This document shows positions 44,791-56,107 of a stretch of 64,000 bases of DNA, in pieces. This DNA is from Steinernema hermaphroditum (Eukaryota; Nematoda; Chromadorea; Rhabditida; Steinernematidae), in the NCBI GenBank assembly GCA_030435675.1, contig JAUCMV010000006.1, forward strand, positions 1 through 64,000, read 5' to 3'. A program made the position numbers and the translations under genes. Positions within the stretch are counted from its first letter, which is position 1, and the number at the start of each line of letters is the position of its first letter. The notes beneath the pieces are model-generated. The model was given only the letters and a program-made list of their open reading frames with translations. It made no database searches and was not told the DNA's origin.

Positions 44791-45878
44791 TTACCCGTCA
44801 GTGGAGAAGATCCTTTTGAGGCAGTCCCTCTCTTTTTCACTCAGCGAGGGGTGCCAGAAATCAACAACAAGAACAGTTCGGTCTTCAGGACAGCCTTTCA
44901 AGCTAACTGAATGTGGTAGGGAGTCGTCGATGACCGTGCAGGCGCCGTTGGTCCACGTGAACGTCTGCAAACATCAGCTACGGTAGTTGCCGAGGATGTG
45001 GGGATACCTCTCCTCCAACTTGCATAAAGCAGTGCCCATTGTCATTGGGAACTTCAATTCCCAAATGGCATCGAAGACGCGCGTTGGTCAGTCCGCAGTG
45101 TTCGGCAACTGCGCATTCGCTGGGAATCATCGAAATAAATGCGTTTCCGAACACACAGTCGGTGAGGGAATTTCTTAGTCGATAGAGAACCGTGGCGATT
45201 TTTGGACAAACGGAGCAGTGCTCGTCTTGCCAGATGCCTTGGTTCAAGAAAGGGAAAATGAACCATGTGTTCTCGCCGATGCCGTTTCTTGACCACATAG
45301 ATGGGCAGTCGAATGCCTGAAAGAATTTTCCTATGGATGGGCAATAGTGGGTTTTTTCGGCACCTTCTGTGAATCATCCTTGACGGCTTCTACCGCCAAG
45401 GACAGCATGTCGAAGTCACGCTGGAAGTTAGCCGGGAAGTGCTCCAATTCCCATATAGGCCTACTGTCGTCAAAATCAATTTGTAGCAAAAGTTCCTCGT
45501 GTCGCCGCTCGATAGCGTTTGAGATTCGTTCGTAATCACTTGTGCCCGTGTAATTTGCTTCCAGCAATTCTTTTGCGTGCGTTAAGAGCTGAAATCCATT
45601 ATATTCATGCGAAGTGGGAGAAGCTCTTTTACAGTTTCGTTCTTGACGCATCGAACGCAGTTTGCTGAGGTGCAGAGGACTTTTTTCCTTCGATGTGGCG
45701 TCAGAATGCTAGAAGGCTTTCTCGCTGGTGGGGTAAACACGGGAAAGAGTTCAAAATAGGCGAAAATGCCGAAGAAAACCGCCCACGGAGCTGTAATCCA
45801 AAAAGCCGCGTACAACATCAGCCCCATGCGTCGCTGGCCTGCAAGAAAACGGATAGACGTTTGATGTGTGTGCCACAT
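44791..45878 (-). CDS. Aspartyl/asparaginyl beta-hydroxylase domain protein (ASPHD-like)
   Basis: Probable type II membrane protein with a 2-oxoglutarate/Fe(II)-dependent hydroxylase domain. The exon 5' end carries a hydrophobic helix (LMLYAAFWITAPWAVFFGIF) and CTSANCVRC. It splices to TLLTHAKELLEANYTG and IDFDDSRPIWELEHFP, then after another intron to NTWFIFPFLNQGIW, CPKIATVLYRL, ISMIPSECAVAEHCGLTNAR and LRCHLGIEVP. The last exon has FTWTNGACTVIDDSLPHSVS and VLVVDFWHPSLSEKER. Metal-binding His residues (AEHCG and LPHSV) and the 2OG-binding R (EDRTVLVV) fit the family. The start may be 45878 or the ATG at 45827. Four exons are required. Substrate unknown. Confidence 0.82.
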
Positions 45879-46220
45879 CTTTGGGGTGAGAAAAATTGAA
45901 ACGTTTCACGATTTTGCGAGCTATCCTTGAGTTGATCTTCTCTGTACTATTCAAATTTGGTGTTCATTTCATCTTTTTGCAGCGGTATGAAGAGATTCAG
46001 TTGAACAGAGTCATTTAAGAATGCGCCACTCGCTCGCGCTGTGTTGATGCGAACTTTACTGTTGCGAACGCGGCGATGTCGAAATCCGTTGCCATCTGGC
46101 ACGCCTTGGAGCGATGCGGATAAACGACTGTGCGATTTTTATGCCAATTTTGCAGTGCTCTGTTTTCTGCGTGTATTCATATATTTCGAAGTTTCTGTTG
46201 GCATGTTAGTTTTTTCCAGA
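45879..46220. other. Divergent intergenic region
   Basis: Lies between the starts of the minus-strand ASPHD-like gene and plus-strand csn-6, so it probably contains both promoters. No coding feature is supported. A TTTTTTCCAG acceptor-like site at 46211-46220 directly precedes the csn-6 ATG. Confidence 0.45.
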
Positions 46221-47412
46221 ATGTCGAACGGTGAAGCCATGATGGAAACGGAAAATGGCGAGAACTCAACGCCGACGTCGTCCACGATGCTTCGCGTGCC
46301 TGTATCGGACGTTCTTGTGCATCCGCTGGTTTTGATGAACATGTCCGAACACACAACGAGGATGCGGCTGCAGAACGAGGGACAAGACCCTCCGCGAGTG
46401 TTTGGCGTCCTTCTTGGCAAGCAGAATGGCACCACTGCCGAAATCGTCAACTGCTTTGAGTTGAAGCCCGTCTCTGAAGAGGCACTCGACTCGGACACTC
46501 CGCTTGACGAAGAATTCATGAGAACTCGCACTGCCCAATGTGAGTTATTCCGTTGCTATTCATGTTGAGTTCAAGTGCTTGGCCTGGGGAATAGTTTAAA
46601 AATGATTGTATTCCTCTTATTAACAAAGTGATGTTTCAGTTATCGAAGTGTTTTCTGATCTCCACGTACTCGGGTTCTACAGCTGCAACGCTGATTCTTT
46701 CGAAGCGGATGGCATTGACGTAAATGCCAGCCGTCAGGTTCGGCCGTTTCACGAATCGCCTCTGCTCTTGAAACTCAGCACGACCATCTCCACAGCCGAA
46801 ATGAACAAAGTCCCCATGCTCATCTACCATCTGTTCAACGAAGCAAAAGATGACCGAAAGGAAGACAACTCAATCTCCTGGCCGACCATGAACTGGGCGC
46901 TCAAGTGCGATGATGCCGAGCAGATCGGAGTTGAGCACATCGCTCGTATCAGTACTGACGCTAACAGTGATCAGCTCTCTTCGAAAGGAAAACATTTGAA
47001 GGCGCAAATCAACGCGGTTGAAATGCTGATGGCGCGTATGAGGCTGATCGTGCAGTACCTTAAAGATGTTGGCGCAGGAGAATTGCCAAAGAATCCAGAA
47101 ATTTTGGTGGAATTGAAGAAACTTTGCGAACGTATTCGACTTCTCATTGCGGCTGAACGTGACGACAGAGGAAAGCAAGTATGTTTTCCAAACTCTTTGC
47201 TCGTCTAATCAATCCTTTTTCAGCAAATCGTTGATTACAAGACAGCATCTGTCCTTTGCAGCGTAACTGAGCTCGCTGGCATGTTAGGAGATCTCATTCA
47301 GAAAACCAATATCATTGCGTCAGAACGTGGCAGCGGCATGAGTATGAGCTTGCGCTCTGGACTGCCCCATGGATTCGGAAAAGTTTCCAGCTTTGGACGT
47401 ACATTCATGTAA
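46221..47412 (+). CDS. csn-6: COP9 signalosome subunit 6
   Basis: This is a non-catalytic MPN-domain subunit of the COP9 signalosome, which removes NEDD8 from cullins. Exons 46221-46539, 46640-47178 and 47224-47412. The MPN domain reads VSDVLVHPLVLMNMSEHTTR, PRVFGVLLGKQNGTTAEIV, NCFELKP and VFSDLHVLGFYSC. The JAMM metal motif (HxH-x7-SxxD) is absent, as expected for CSN6. The C-terminal half is helical (AEQIGVEHIARI, AVEMLMARMRLIVQYLKDV) and ends SFGRTFM. The start follows an acceptor-like TTTTTTCCAG, a trans-splice site. AATAAA (47471-47476) is followed within 110 bases by the acceptor of MIPEP, suggesting the first gene of an operon. Confidence 0.95.
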
Positions 47413-47583
47413 ATTATACTTTGTGTATTTAACCCGGTGTTTCCGGTTTTACGGGACTTTGTTAAGTTAAATAAAATAAGTGTCGATGGTGATGTGAAAT
47501 TGTCCCTGATTTGAGTAACGCTCCTCATCAATATTAGTATTACTTGTTCTCATGTTTCTTAAGGCAAAATGCATTTGCAGGTA

Positions 47584-50006
47584 ATGCTCAGAACGCCGCT
47601 GCAATCCCTTGTAAGGCGGCTATCCACCGAGAAACGTGTTGTTAGTTGTGGATGATCACGTCGATCAAGTGAATTCCCGAGTTTAGGGTCTGTTTGGTTA
47701 CGATGCACTTCGATCGCCGGTTGGCTTCAAACTGTTAAATAAACAAGTGCGCGAAAGATGCGACCGGCTCTACAAAGAGATCGTCAGCGGTTCGAACAAA
47801 AACCGACCGGCTGTTTATCTGTTCGATGATATGTCAAATGAGATATGTTGTGTTGCCGACTTGGTAAGTATGCTCAATTTGGAGCGATAAGCTAGCGTTT
47901 TAGGCCGAATGCACCCGAGTTCTGCATACCGATCCGGCATTCGCCGAACATGCTGAAGAGAGTATGAGGGATTTCACGGAGCTTGTTGAGACGTAAGCTA
48001 TCTGCGAATTTTATTTTGGTGCCACTTGTTCTCTTTAGGCTCAATACGTCTCAAGAACTTTACAAAGCCCTGCAAGCTTCCATCAAAACACAAGCAAATC
48101 GCCTCGATGATGTAGATCGCCGAGTGATCGACCTCTTCCTTGCAGATTTCGAAAAATCCGGAATTCAATTGGAAGACGACAGTGTGAGTGCAAGATTGTG
48201 TTATCAAAACCTCTAATTGTATTTTTCCAGCAAAGACGAGAGTTCGTTCAACTCAGCTCCTCTATCTTTGATGCGAGTAGCGTGTTCATGAATAACATCA
48301 ATACAATACCGAAGCTCAGTTTGCTTGAGAAACATCGGTACAGATCGTGCGATTCTCCCCACCCCATGACAGCCGATGGGAAGATGAGAGAGTGGGCGTA
48401 CAATAAATTTTATGAATTCTCAAATGATCAGGTGGATAGCGCACACCGGCATTTTAAATTTTAACTTGAATTTGTTCAATTTAGGAAGGTTGCCTACGGT
48501 TTCTGATTGGCTGTCGAGATCGCATTGCTAAGTTGACTGGATACGAGTCTTTCGCCCATCGTGCTCAAGATAACATGCTGCTCCAGGATTTCGATTCAGC
48601 CTACCAGTTCCTTCATGAACTCATCAAGAATACACAGCCCGCCGCCGAAGCTGAATTGGCCCAGTTGGAAGCTGAACTGCGGAAGGAAGATAGATCAGCT
48701 TCTCATGTAGCAGAATGGGATATCCTATACCTTATGTCCAAGCTACGGTCAAAGAGTTATCCCGCTGCTGACGTTATGCAGTACTTTTCGTTGGGGTCGG
48801 TTATGCGCGGTTTCGAAGAAATCGTACGGAATCTATATGGAATGGAGTTCAAGATGAGTTATCCGGATACGGGAGAGATTTGGCGAGGAAATACACAGAG
48901 AATTGTAGGTTTTGCAAACGACTGATACATCTATCTTATGAACATTACTTAGGATGTGTACAGGAAGTCTGAATTTCTTGGTACAATTTATTTGGACATC
49001 AGTGCGCATGCCATGAAAGCCATCGGAGATTCTCACTTTACTGTGAGGTGTTCAAAGCTGGTAGATTAACGTCCGCTGACGTCCGTTTACGTCATATTTT
49101 TCAGCTGGAATCTGGGGAGCACCAAACACCGATTGCTGTGCTCTCGCTGAGCTTCGCAAATGGACAACATGCAAGTGGACTCAACGATCTGTTTATGTCG
49201 ACGTATGAAGCGCAAAACTTCTTCCATGAAATGGGGCACGCGATGCACTCGATGCTTGGTCGCACACGATTCCAGCACACAGCAGGCACACGTTGTCCGA
49301 CCGATATGGCGGAAATACCTTCGAACCTTATGGAGTGTTTCTTCAAAAGTTCAAAAGTAAGCAAAGTCAAAGATAACAAGTTTTACGAAAAGACACCTTA
49401 ATGAGGGAACCTGTCGAAAATAACGATAATTTATATCATTTGAAACCGACAGGAAATCATAATTCGTTAATTTAGATTGTGACAACGGTATTCAAAAACC
49501 GCCTTGGAGAGACCATGTCCGAATCGGATGCTCAAGTTCTCGTCTCCTCCCGCAGCATGTTCCATTCACTGGAAACGATCCAGCAGGCGGTTCTCTGCCT
49601 TTTGGATTTGGAACTTCATGGGCCAGCTGCCAAATCCATCATCGACGGAACGTGTACCTCGTCCGATGTGCTCAGCTCTATATGGAAACGTGCTCTGCCC
49701 ACGCTGAAACGAAACCCTAACTCGGCTTATGCACACCGCTTCGGTCACCTAATACAGTACGCTTCGAAGTACTATGCGTACCAGGTGGCGCAATCGGCAG
49801 CGGAACTCATCTGGGACACGCAGTTCGAATCGAATCCGTTCTGTCCTGAGGCCGGAGAGCGATGGGCGCACGTTCAGTCGTTCGGAGGAGAGCTCCCCTC
49901 GCATAAACTTCTAGAAATGGCGATAGGATACGCACCAACGAGCGCTCAGCTCACGGGTCGATCGAAACGGCCAGATGTAGTTAGGAGTGCAAAGGTTTCG
50001 GTTTAG
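47584..50006 (+). CDS. Mitochondrial intermediate peptidase (MIPEP)
   Basis: This is an M3 metallopeptidase of the mitochondrial matrix that trims an N-terminal octapeptide after MPP cleavage. About nine exons fit, including 47584-47637 (presequence [18 protein letters not shown]) and one from 47687 ([16 protein letters not shown]). Further blocks: [54 protein letters not shown], then the catalytic [20 protein letters not shown] with the HEMGH zinc motif, [19 protein letters not shown], and a C-terminus [20 protein letters not shown]. The exon joining ECFFKSSK to [10 protein letters not shown] fits the family. The first donor (CGT-GTTGTT) is weak. TTTGCAG immediately upstream of the start supports trans-splicing. 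Confidence 0.93.
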
Positions 50007-50160
50007 GCGCCCTTTATCTGCGGGTATACGGTATAAATATTATGTTGAGAGCTGGTGTATCTTGCTGAAGCGTTTTTACGTTGTTGCTGATACTTCTTGA
50101 AGTGTTCGTGTTGTACGTTCCTATCGTAATAACCGGTTAACGTTTGCAGAACTTTCCCTT

Positions 50161-50679
50161 ATGCTGTGTTTCGTGACCGTAGGAACCACCAAGTTCGACA
50201 AGCTGATTGAAACCGTCTTATCAGAAGAATGCCTCCAGAAACTGTCGAGCATCGGAGTTGACCAAATGAGAATTCAGTATGGCGCCGGACGACTGCCACC
50301 CGAACGTGAGCAGTCCGAAAATGAAGGCGCTGTCTTCACAACTAACAATATTCAAATTGAATGCTATCGTTTCAAGCCGTCGCTCCGCGAAGATATGAAA
50401 GCCGCAGATCTGATAATCGGACACGCCGGAGCGGGAACGTGCCTGGAAGTCATCCAGATGGGGAAACCTTTCATCGTCATCATCAATGAGCTGTTAATGG
50501 ATAACCATCAATGTGAACTAGCGGAGCAACTCGGAATTATGGAATGCCTGCTCTATACGGTCTGCAGAGATCTTGCCGAGACCCTGACACATCCGTCGCT
50601 GTTCCGTTTGAAGAAGTATCCCAGTGGCAATCCGAAAGCAATAACCGATTTCATCAAATCTCGCCTTGGTTTTTTGTAA
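50161..50679 (+). CDS. alg-13: UDP-GlcNAc transferase catalytic subunit ALG13
   Basis: Soluble partner of membrane ALG14; together they add the second GlcNAc to dolichol-PP-GlcNAc at the cytosolic face of the ER. The single-exon 172-residue protein matches the short form of the family: MLCFVTVGTTKFDKLIETVL at the N-terminus, and ADLIIGHAGAGTCLEVIQMG, KPFIVIINELLMDNHQCELA in the donor-binding part. No OTU or Tudor extension is present. The start at 50161 follows a TTTGCAG acceptor (50144-50150), 140 bases after the MIPEP stop, consistent with the last gene of the csn-6 operon. It converges on the cis-prenyltransferase with 58 bases between stop codons. Confidence 0.95.
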   Translation: MLCFVTVGTTKFDKLIETVLSEECLQKLSSIGVDQMRIQYGAGRLPPEREQSENEGAVFTTNNIQIECYRFKPSLREDMKAADLIIGHAGAGTCLEVIQMGKPFIVIINELLMDNHQCELAEQLGIMECLLYTVCRDLAETLTHPSLFRLKKYPSGNPKAITDFIKSRLGFL

Positions 50680-50737
50680 CTATTTATGGTCAACAATATT
50701 ATAAGATAAATTAACAAGAATGGTTCTTCTTACATCT

Positions 50738-51788
50738 TCACTGCGCACCGAAGAGCTCTAACTGATTCTTCCTTTCTGTTTCAACCCAAGTGAGGAACTT
50801 CTCGATGTGCGGACTGGGTCCTTCGGTCTTCGATGTGGGTTTTGAGAACTTCAGCTTCTGGAACAGATAATGTGCCCTCGAGGAAACTGGCACCATGACT
50901 CACTTCTATTTCCGAATATCGCATCTGATATGAAAACACAGCTTTGCAAAGTTGCCAGAATCCGAAATCGGGCCACAGGACATCTTCAAAATGGCAATAG
51001 CAGTCCGCACATTGCCACAGCATAAAGTCACTCAATCGCTTCTCTCCACTTGTTCTGACCAGCATATCGATCGGAAGTGAATGTCGGGTATCCAGGCACG
51101 AACTTATCAGTTCCTCGTTTATATCACTAAAACGAACTTCATAAGTGTTGTGAATCGTAGTTACCGTACCTCTCGCTTATCAGCAGTCTTTCTATCCCTC
51201 GTTTCACGAACTGAAATGCGCGCTTCATTTCATCGGTCGAGGAGTACGGCATGCACACGTTAACGAACTTCCTAAATATGCACTTTCCCAATGGATTCAA
51301 AGAATTTCATGAAATACTTGTCACAGTTTGCCGTTCTCAACTGAATTTGAGCGACAAGTCGTCGCACGTTCTCGGGCAGCAGCGATATTTCGCCGAAGAA
51401 TCTGAAGCGTATTCCTTTTTCGATCAGTGTGCTTCTGAAAAACGAAAAACAAGAGGTTGGACACCAGCTCAAGCCATTTTACTCCTCGCGCAGAAGTTCG
51501 TGGAATTTCTCTTCGGCCAGCGTCATCAATCCGTTTACTTCTGCAGGATCTCGTTTGAAATTATCGATTGCGAAAGCGTACACAGAGATTTCGCTAATAC
51601 CCAAGTCATCGCACCATTCGAGAATCTGAAAATCTCAAATACGTTGTCATTAGGCTCTATTGTATTACCTTTGTTAGCTGCTGGAATCCCTTAGCGTGGC
51701 CTTCGAGAACTGAGGCATTTCCGTGCTGCCGTGCGAACCGACGATTTCCATCCATGACGAAGGCAATATGCCGAGGTATCGGGCCATA
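50738..51788 (-). CDS. Dehydrodolichyl diphosphate synthase subunit (cis-prenyltransferase, DHDDS)
   Basis: Catalytic subunit that extends farnesyl-PP with isopentenyl-PP units for dolichol. The 5' coding exon is not found, so the model starts with the family motif YGPIPRHIAFVMDGNRRFAR. It continues with EGHAKGFQQLTK, ILEWCDDLGISEISVYAFAI and DNFKRDPAEVNGLM, then IRFRFFGEISLLPENVRRLV, KFVNVCMPYSSTDEMKRAF, DMLVRTSGEKRLSDFMLWQC and VLWPDFGFWQLCKAVFSYQM. The last exon (KLKFSKPTSKTEG to LELFGAQ) uses an acceptor CTGTTCCAG and ends at 50740. DG in VMDGNRR and RTSGE..LSDF supply the active-site Asp and pyrophosphate-binding residues. The first exon proposed at 52023 does not join in phase and is rejected. 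Confidence 0.88.
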
Positions 51789-52827
51789 CTGAAACAGAAG
51801 AACGTGCAAGAAGAAAAGACGGGATGGCAGTAGAATAGAAACAATAGCAAAAGTTGCTTTTCAGTCGATTAAGAGTGGTAAACATACAACGAGAGAACAC
51901 TCGAGCACGTGGGCGATAGTTATTTACACTTCCCACGCTGCAAACTAAGCACCCACCTTGAGAAGCCTCGTCGCCGTTGACCACCACCACGCCCGCTCTC
52001 GAGCTGCGTTTCCCGTAAACCATCCTGTTTTCCGTTCGTTACCCGTCTTCTCCATCCGTCGGTCCGCACCTAAACGGACCTGCATCAAAAGTTACACACG
52101 AAAAATTGATACAAACGCGATAGAAACAAAGGTACTGGAACATTTCGAGTAAATGGCCGACCACCCATGTTTTTTCATTCGTGCTACGAACGCAGCAGGG
52201 ATCTCGTGCCAGGAAGCTAAAGCCACGTCCCATCTAGCTCAAAGATCGCCTGAGCAAAAGCTACAATCAGCTGATTTCGTGCGGCTTTTTATATTCGTCA
52301 CGAACGCATATTTTTAAGCCCCAAGGTTCTTTATTTATGAGCCGATGTGCGTACAGCGACATTTTGCAAAATACTGGCTCCTCTGCACATCTTCCAGAGG
52401 CTCGCACGAACCGCGAAGTACACGTTGTACACGATGGCGCTGCGGTGAAAAGTCACCCTCCAACGGAAGCCGTAAGGTCGTCGAACAGAGAGCAGCCGAA
52501 CTCGGGCAAAGACCACATGGTCGCGAGTCGAACTTCAAGCGAGCGACATCTCACTTTATGCCGCGTCACCTAGTGGAGTGGAGCGACATTTGGGATTTAC
52601 TGGCCAACAACAGGACGACAGGTCTTTGGATGCTTTTAACAGAACTCTCACAAACAATATGCTTCGCAAAGGACGTGTATTGGTAAAGATTAAATACTAG
52701 CTTTCTCCACTTTACATTTTGGGTGACGAACACGAGAAAAAAACATCAACGAACAATTTACACAGTGACAAATAATTATCAGATCATGTGGAAGAATAGG
52801 AACGAATGCTTTTAGACGGTAAAGGCA
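51789..52827. other. Region between cis-prenyltransferase and 14-3-3 copy 2
   Basis: It should hold the missing 5' exon and promoter of the cis-prenyltransferase. Overlapping frames at 52331-52686 have no features. The 3' untranslated region of 14-3-3 copy 2 lies at its right end. Confidence 0.35.
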
Positions 52828-53731
52828 TTAGTTTCCACCGGCTTCACCTCCCTCCTGGCCGCCTTCCTGCTCATCGGCTGCGGTGTCGGACGTCCAGAGT
52901 GTCAGGTTGTCACGGAGGAGTTGCATGATGAGGGTGGAATCCTTGTACGAGTCCTCGTTGAGGGTGTCAAGCTCAGCAATGGCGTCATCGAAGGCCTAGA
53001 AGGAGCATGATTCAATTAATCTAGCCTGCGTTAAAAATAGCGCACCTGCTTGGCGAGCTGGCAAGCCTTGTCGGGGGCGTTGAGGATCTCGTAGTAGAAG
53101 ACGGAGAAGTTGAGGGCGAGTCCCAATCGGATGGGATGCGTGGGCTGCATCTTGTCCTTGGCGATGTCGAAAGCCTCCTGGTAGGACTGTTGGGACTTTT
53201 CGACGACGGCGTTGCGGTCATCACCGCTGGCAACCTCGGCCAAGTAGCGGTAATAGTCTCCCTTCATCTTCAGGTAGAAGACCTTGGATTCGGGGTTTCC
53301 GGCCTTAGGGATGAGGTACTTGTCAAGAAGGGCCTAAAAGTAAAGACGTGAGAGAAATTCTATGGACAACAGCTCCTACCAAAACGTCCTGGCAGATATC
53401 GCGAAGCTCCTTCTCGACCTTTTCGCGGTACTCCTTGGCCATCTGCTGCTTCTTCTCGGATCCCTCGGTCTTCTGCTCGATGGAGGAGATCACGCGCCAG
53501 CTGGAGCGGCGAGCTCCAACGACGTTCTTGTAGGCAACCGAGAGAAGGTTGCGTTCCTCGTTGGAGAGCTCCGAGCCGAGCTCGGTAACCTTCTTCATCG
53601 ACTGCGCCATGTCGTCATAGCGTTCGGCCTGATAACGGATAATGTAAATATTGGACAGCTTATAGGGCTAAAGAGGGTACCTGTTCGGCAAGCTTGGCGC
53701 GCTGCACGAGTTCGTCCTTGTTGTCAGACAT
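52828..53731 (-). CDS. 14-3-3 protein, copy 2 (FTT-2/PAR-5 type)
   Basis: Second copy, 251 residues, exons 53731-53681, 53628-53380, 53333-53046 and 52995-52828. The protein is identical to copy 1 except for one Lys/Arg difference seen (DKACQ). Exons 2-3 and intron 2 are almost identical at the DNA level to copy 1, whereas introns 1 and 3 and the flanks are unrelated. Exon 4 differs at several synonymous sites. This is the pattern left by gene conversion between an older duplicate pair. Confidence 0.97.
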
Positions 53732-56107
53732 AGTTGCGAAGACGTACGAAGAAGTTTTCGTAGAAGATGGAAGTCACCTCTCAGGCCTCGACCTTACCAC
53801 TCTTGTGAATGGCCCAAACCACAACAGCGGCCGTCCGCTCGCACGCACACTCGCGCTCGCCCGCTCATCGCACTCGGGGGGCGTGTAGCGAGATGCATTT
53901 GGCTGCACACTAACGATCAAGCGCTTGCGATTACCGTATAACAAACGGATTAGTGCCAAATTTTGCATTGATCGATAGAGCGAAATGAGAGCTTCCAGAT
54001 GAATCCTAGTTTTGTGCATCTCCGATCACATCTTCACGGTGAAAATCGACAAAAACGATGGCCTGAGCGGCGTATGAATTCCGGGGACGCGCGGTCGGCG
54101 AAAGACCACGCCTATGCGGGGTGAATTCTAGAGGGACCGTCACATTTGGCAAATGTGTTTGTTATTTAACTGTTTTGAAAGCAGTAATTATGTGACAACG
54201 AAGCATGGACGGTAAGGGTTCAAAAGACAAAAGGGTCCCCGATCGAGTAGAGCCAAGCTCGGTGTCCTTTTGGCGCCGTTTTAGCCTGTTTAGAGCCTGT
54301 TTACGGTATCGTTTGCACTTCGAGCGTATGAATTCCGGGGGTCGGCGGGGAGTGTCATCGGCGCCAAATTGCCGTCCAGTACGTGGGATCGATCTGCGCC
54401 GCGCATGGGCAGGCCTCGGCCCCTCGGGGATCAGAGAGCAGGCGAACACCATAAGAGCACACAGTATGACTTGATTATAGGGTATACGGTGCGCTTTGTT
54501 TACGTCACTGCTCGGGGACGGTGACTCAGCGCGTAGTGACGTTCTCCGCTTTTTCTATAGATGTCGGCAGTTGTGAGTCATGTGTGATGAATCGACGACG
54601 GCACCGACGTTCAGTGGTTCAAATTGGGTAGCCGGTGTTGCTTTGTCTGTTGCGCGCCAATGGCCTCCTCATGTCATCACGTGTTCCAGTGGGACGTTCA
54701 TGTGACTCGCCCGGTCTTCCGCTGCCGCCGGCTGCCTGTTAGGCCTGGACTAAGGGGACGCGCTCGCTCTATAAATAGCCTCTCCAACAGCGCTGTTTTG
54801 GTGTCCGAAGTGCGCGGCTTTGCTTTTGCGGTCGGCCAAGAAGCGGGGAGCCTCCAGAGGGACAGTGTAATGACGCTTCTCGACGGCTGTCGGGAAATCG
54901 GATGCGTTCCGGGTCAGAGCGTCGGGTTGGCTGTAGTGAATTGTCGCTATGTCGCCACCTTGCCGTACAGCAGTGCGAATCCACCTGTGTTGTCGACAAG
55001 GTTATTACTACACTGCCGGTAGCGGACGAGGTGAACTCTCCCGGCGGCGGCGCGGTGCTGTAATTGATGTGTTGACGGTTTTCACTCTCTCTCTCTCTGC
55101 CGCCGGTCTTCGCCATCGCAGAACTTTCGCGAATTAGCGGCGACGGCGGAGGCTTAAGGCGCGTCCCATCGACGACGATGATTCACAGCGACACACGATG
55201 TCGCTTCGCTCAGTTAGTTGTCTTCGGGGCGCACGCATAACACGGGCTGCCTGGCAATGACATTATTGACATTTCGCCATCCATATCGGTGCCCCTCTGA
55301 TGAACTGCACGGTTATGGTCGACGTCGCCTCGGGGTATGATCGTCGGCGGGGCGAGGAGCGCCCGTTCGGTTGCCAGGATACAGCGGCTTCCGTCGGTTG
55401 CCAAAGAAACAAAGCGTCCCGCGTATGAGGAGCCGAAAAGGAGTCGTCGCAGTGAGGGATACGCACCGAGGGATGTGCCATATGTGAAAAAACGATAGCA
55501 GAGCTATTAAAGGGTGATAAACAGGGTTGATGGACCATTACGGTATGTACCGTAGCCAAACAATTCTACTTCCTGTACGACTGCAGCGACTGTTTGTGTA
55601 TTTTTACAAGCACTTCAGTTCCGCGGACAGCGAGTAACACCTACGAACGTTTTGTTTGCTCTTGCGGGCGCTAGCCAAGCCACGTGCTGTCAGATTTATC
55701 CTTTACAAGCAGTTGGAGCGTCCGATAATAGACACGCATTCAAGTTTAAGGTTTTTGAGGGATTATGCCTCATTTTGACAGATTGATAAACTCGATCTCC
55801 AGGAAAACGAGCAAATCAAGCATCTAACATCCTGGGAATTCTTATTTTTTAACAAAAACGCTCATGTTATGGTCTATTAAAACAACTAATCGTTACCGTA
55901 TCTCTATCGATTTCACAAGCATCTGCTTTTTCTCGATTCAGGTATACGGTAGATACTCCCGTCACGACCATCCTGTCTCGTCGACATTCGCTGTATTTGC
56001 TCAGATGTGCGAAGGTTCTTTTCGAAATCGCGCTCATTTTCCCGCTTTAGTGGACTTCAGCCCGGTTTTTTAGTTCTATCTACTGAACCCTCGCAACTCT
56101 CGTCACC
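53732..56107. other. GC-rich upstream region of 14-3-3 copy 2
   Basis: Several open frames of 70-130 codons occur in the GC-rich stretch 54200-55560 on both strands, none with recognisable features or splice context. The region lies between divergent genes and includes two copies of the 12-base motif. TTTTTTAG at 56067-56074 may be the trans-splice site for TXNL4A. Confidence 0.4.
54070..54335 (+). promoter_or_regulatory. Two GCGTATGAATTC motifs upstream of 14-3-3 copy 2
   Basis: Copies at 54070-54081 and 54324-54335, each followed by CGGGG, lie about 340 and 594 bases upstream of the start. The orientation is the same as upstream of copy 1. A weaker related block GTGAATTCTAGAGGGA is at 54121-54136. 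Confidence 0.5.

Noticed and set aside
51960..52023. Exon starting MVYGKRSSRAGVVVVNGDEA as first exon of the cis-prenyltransferase
   Set aside because: Its donor leaves one overhanging base, whereas the next exon (YGPIPRH) needs phase 0, so they do not join in frame.
54200..55140. Overlapping frames of 60-132 codons in the GC-rich region upstream of 14-3-3 copy 2
   Set aside because: No motif or splice support; explained by high GC content.
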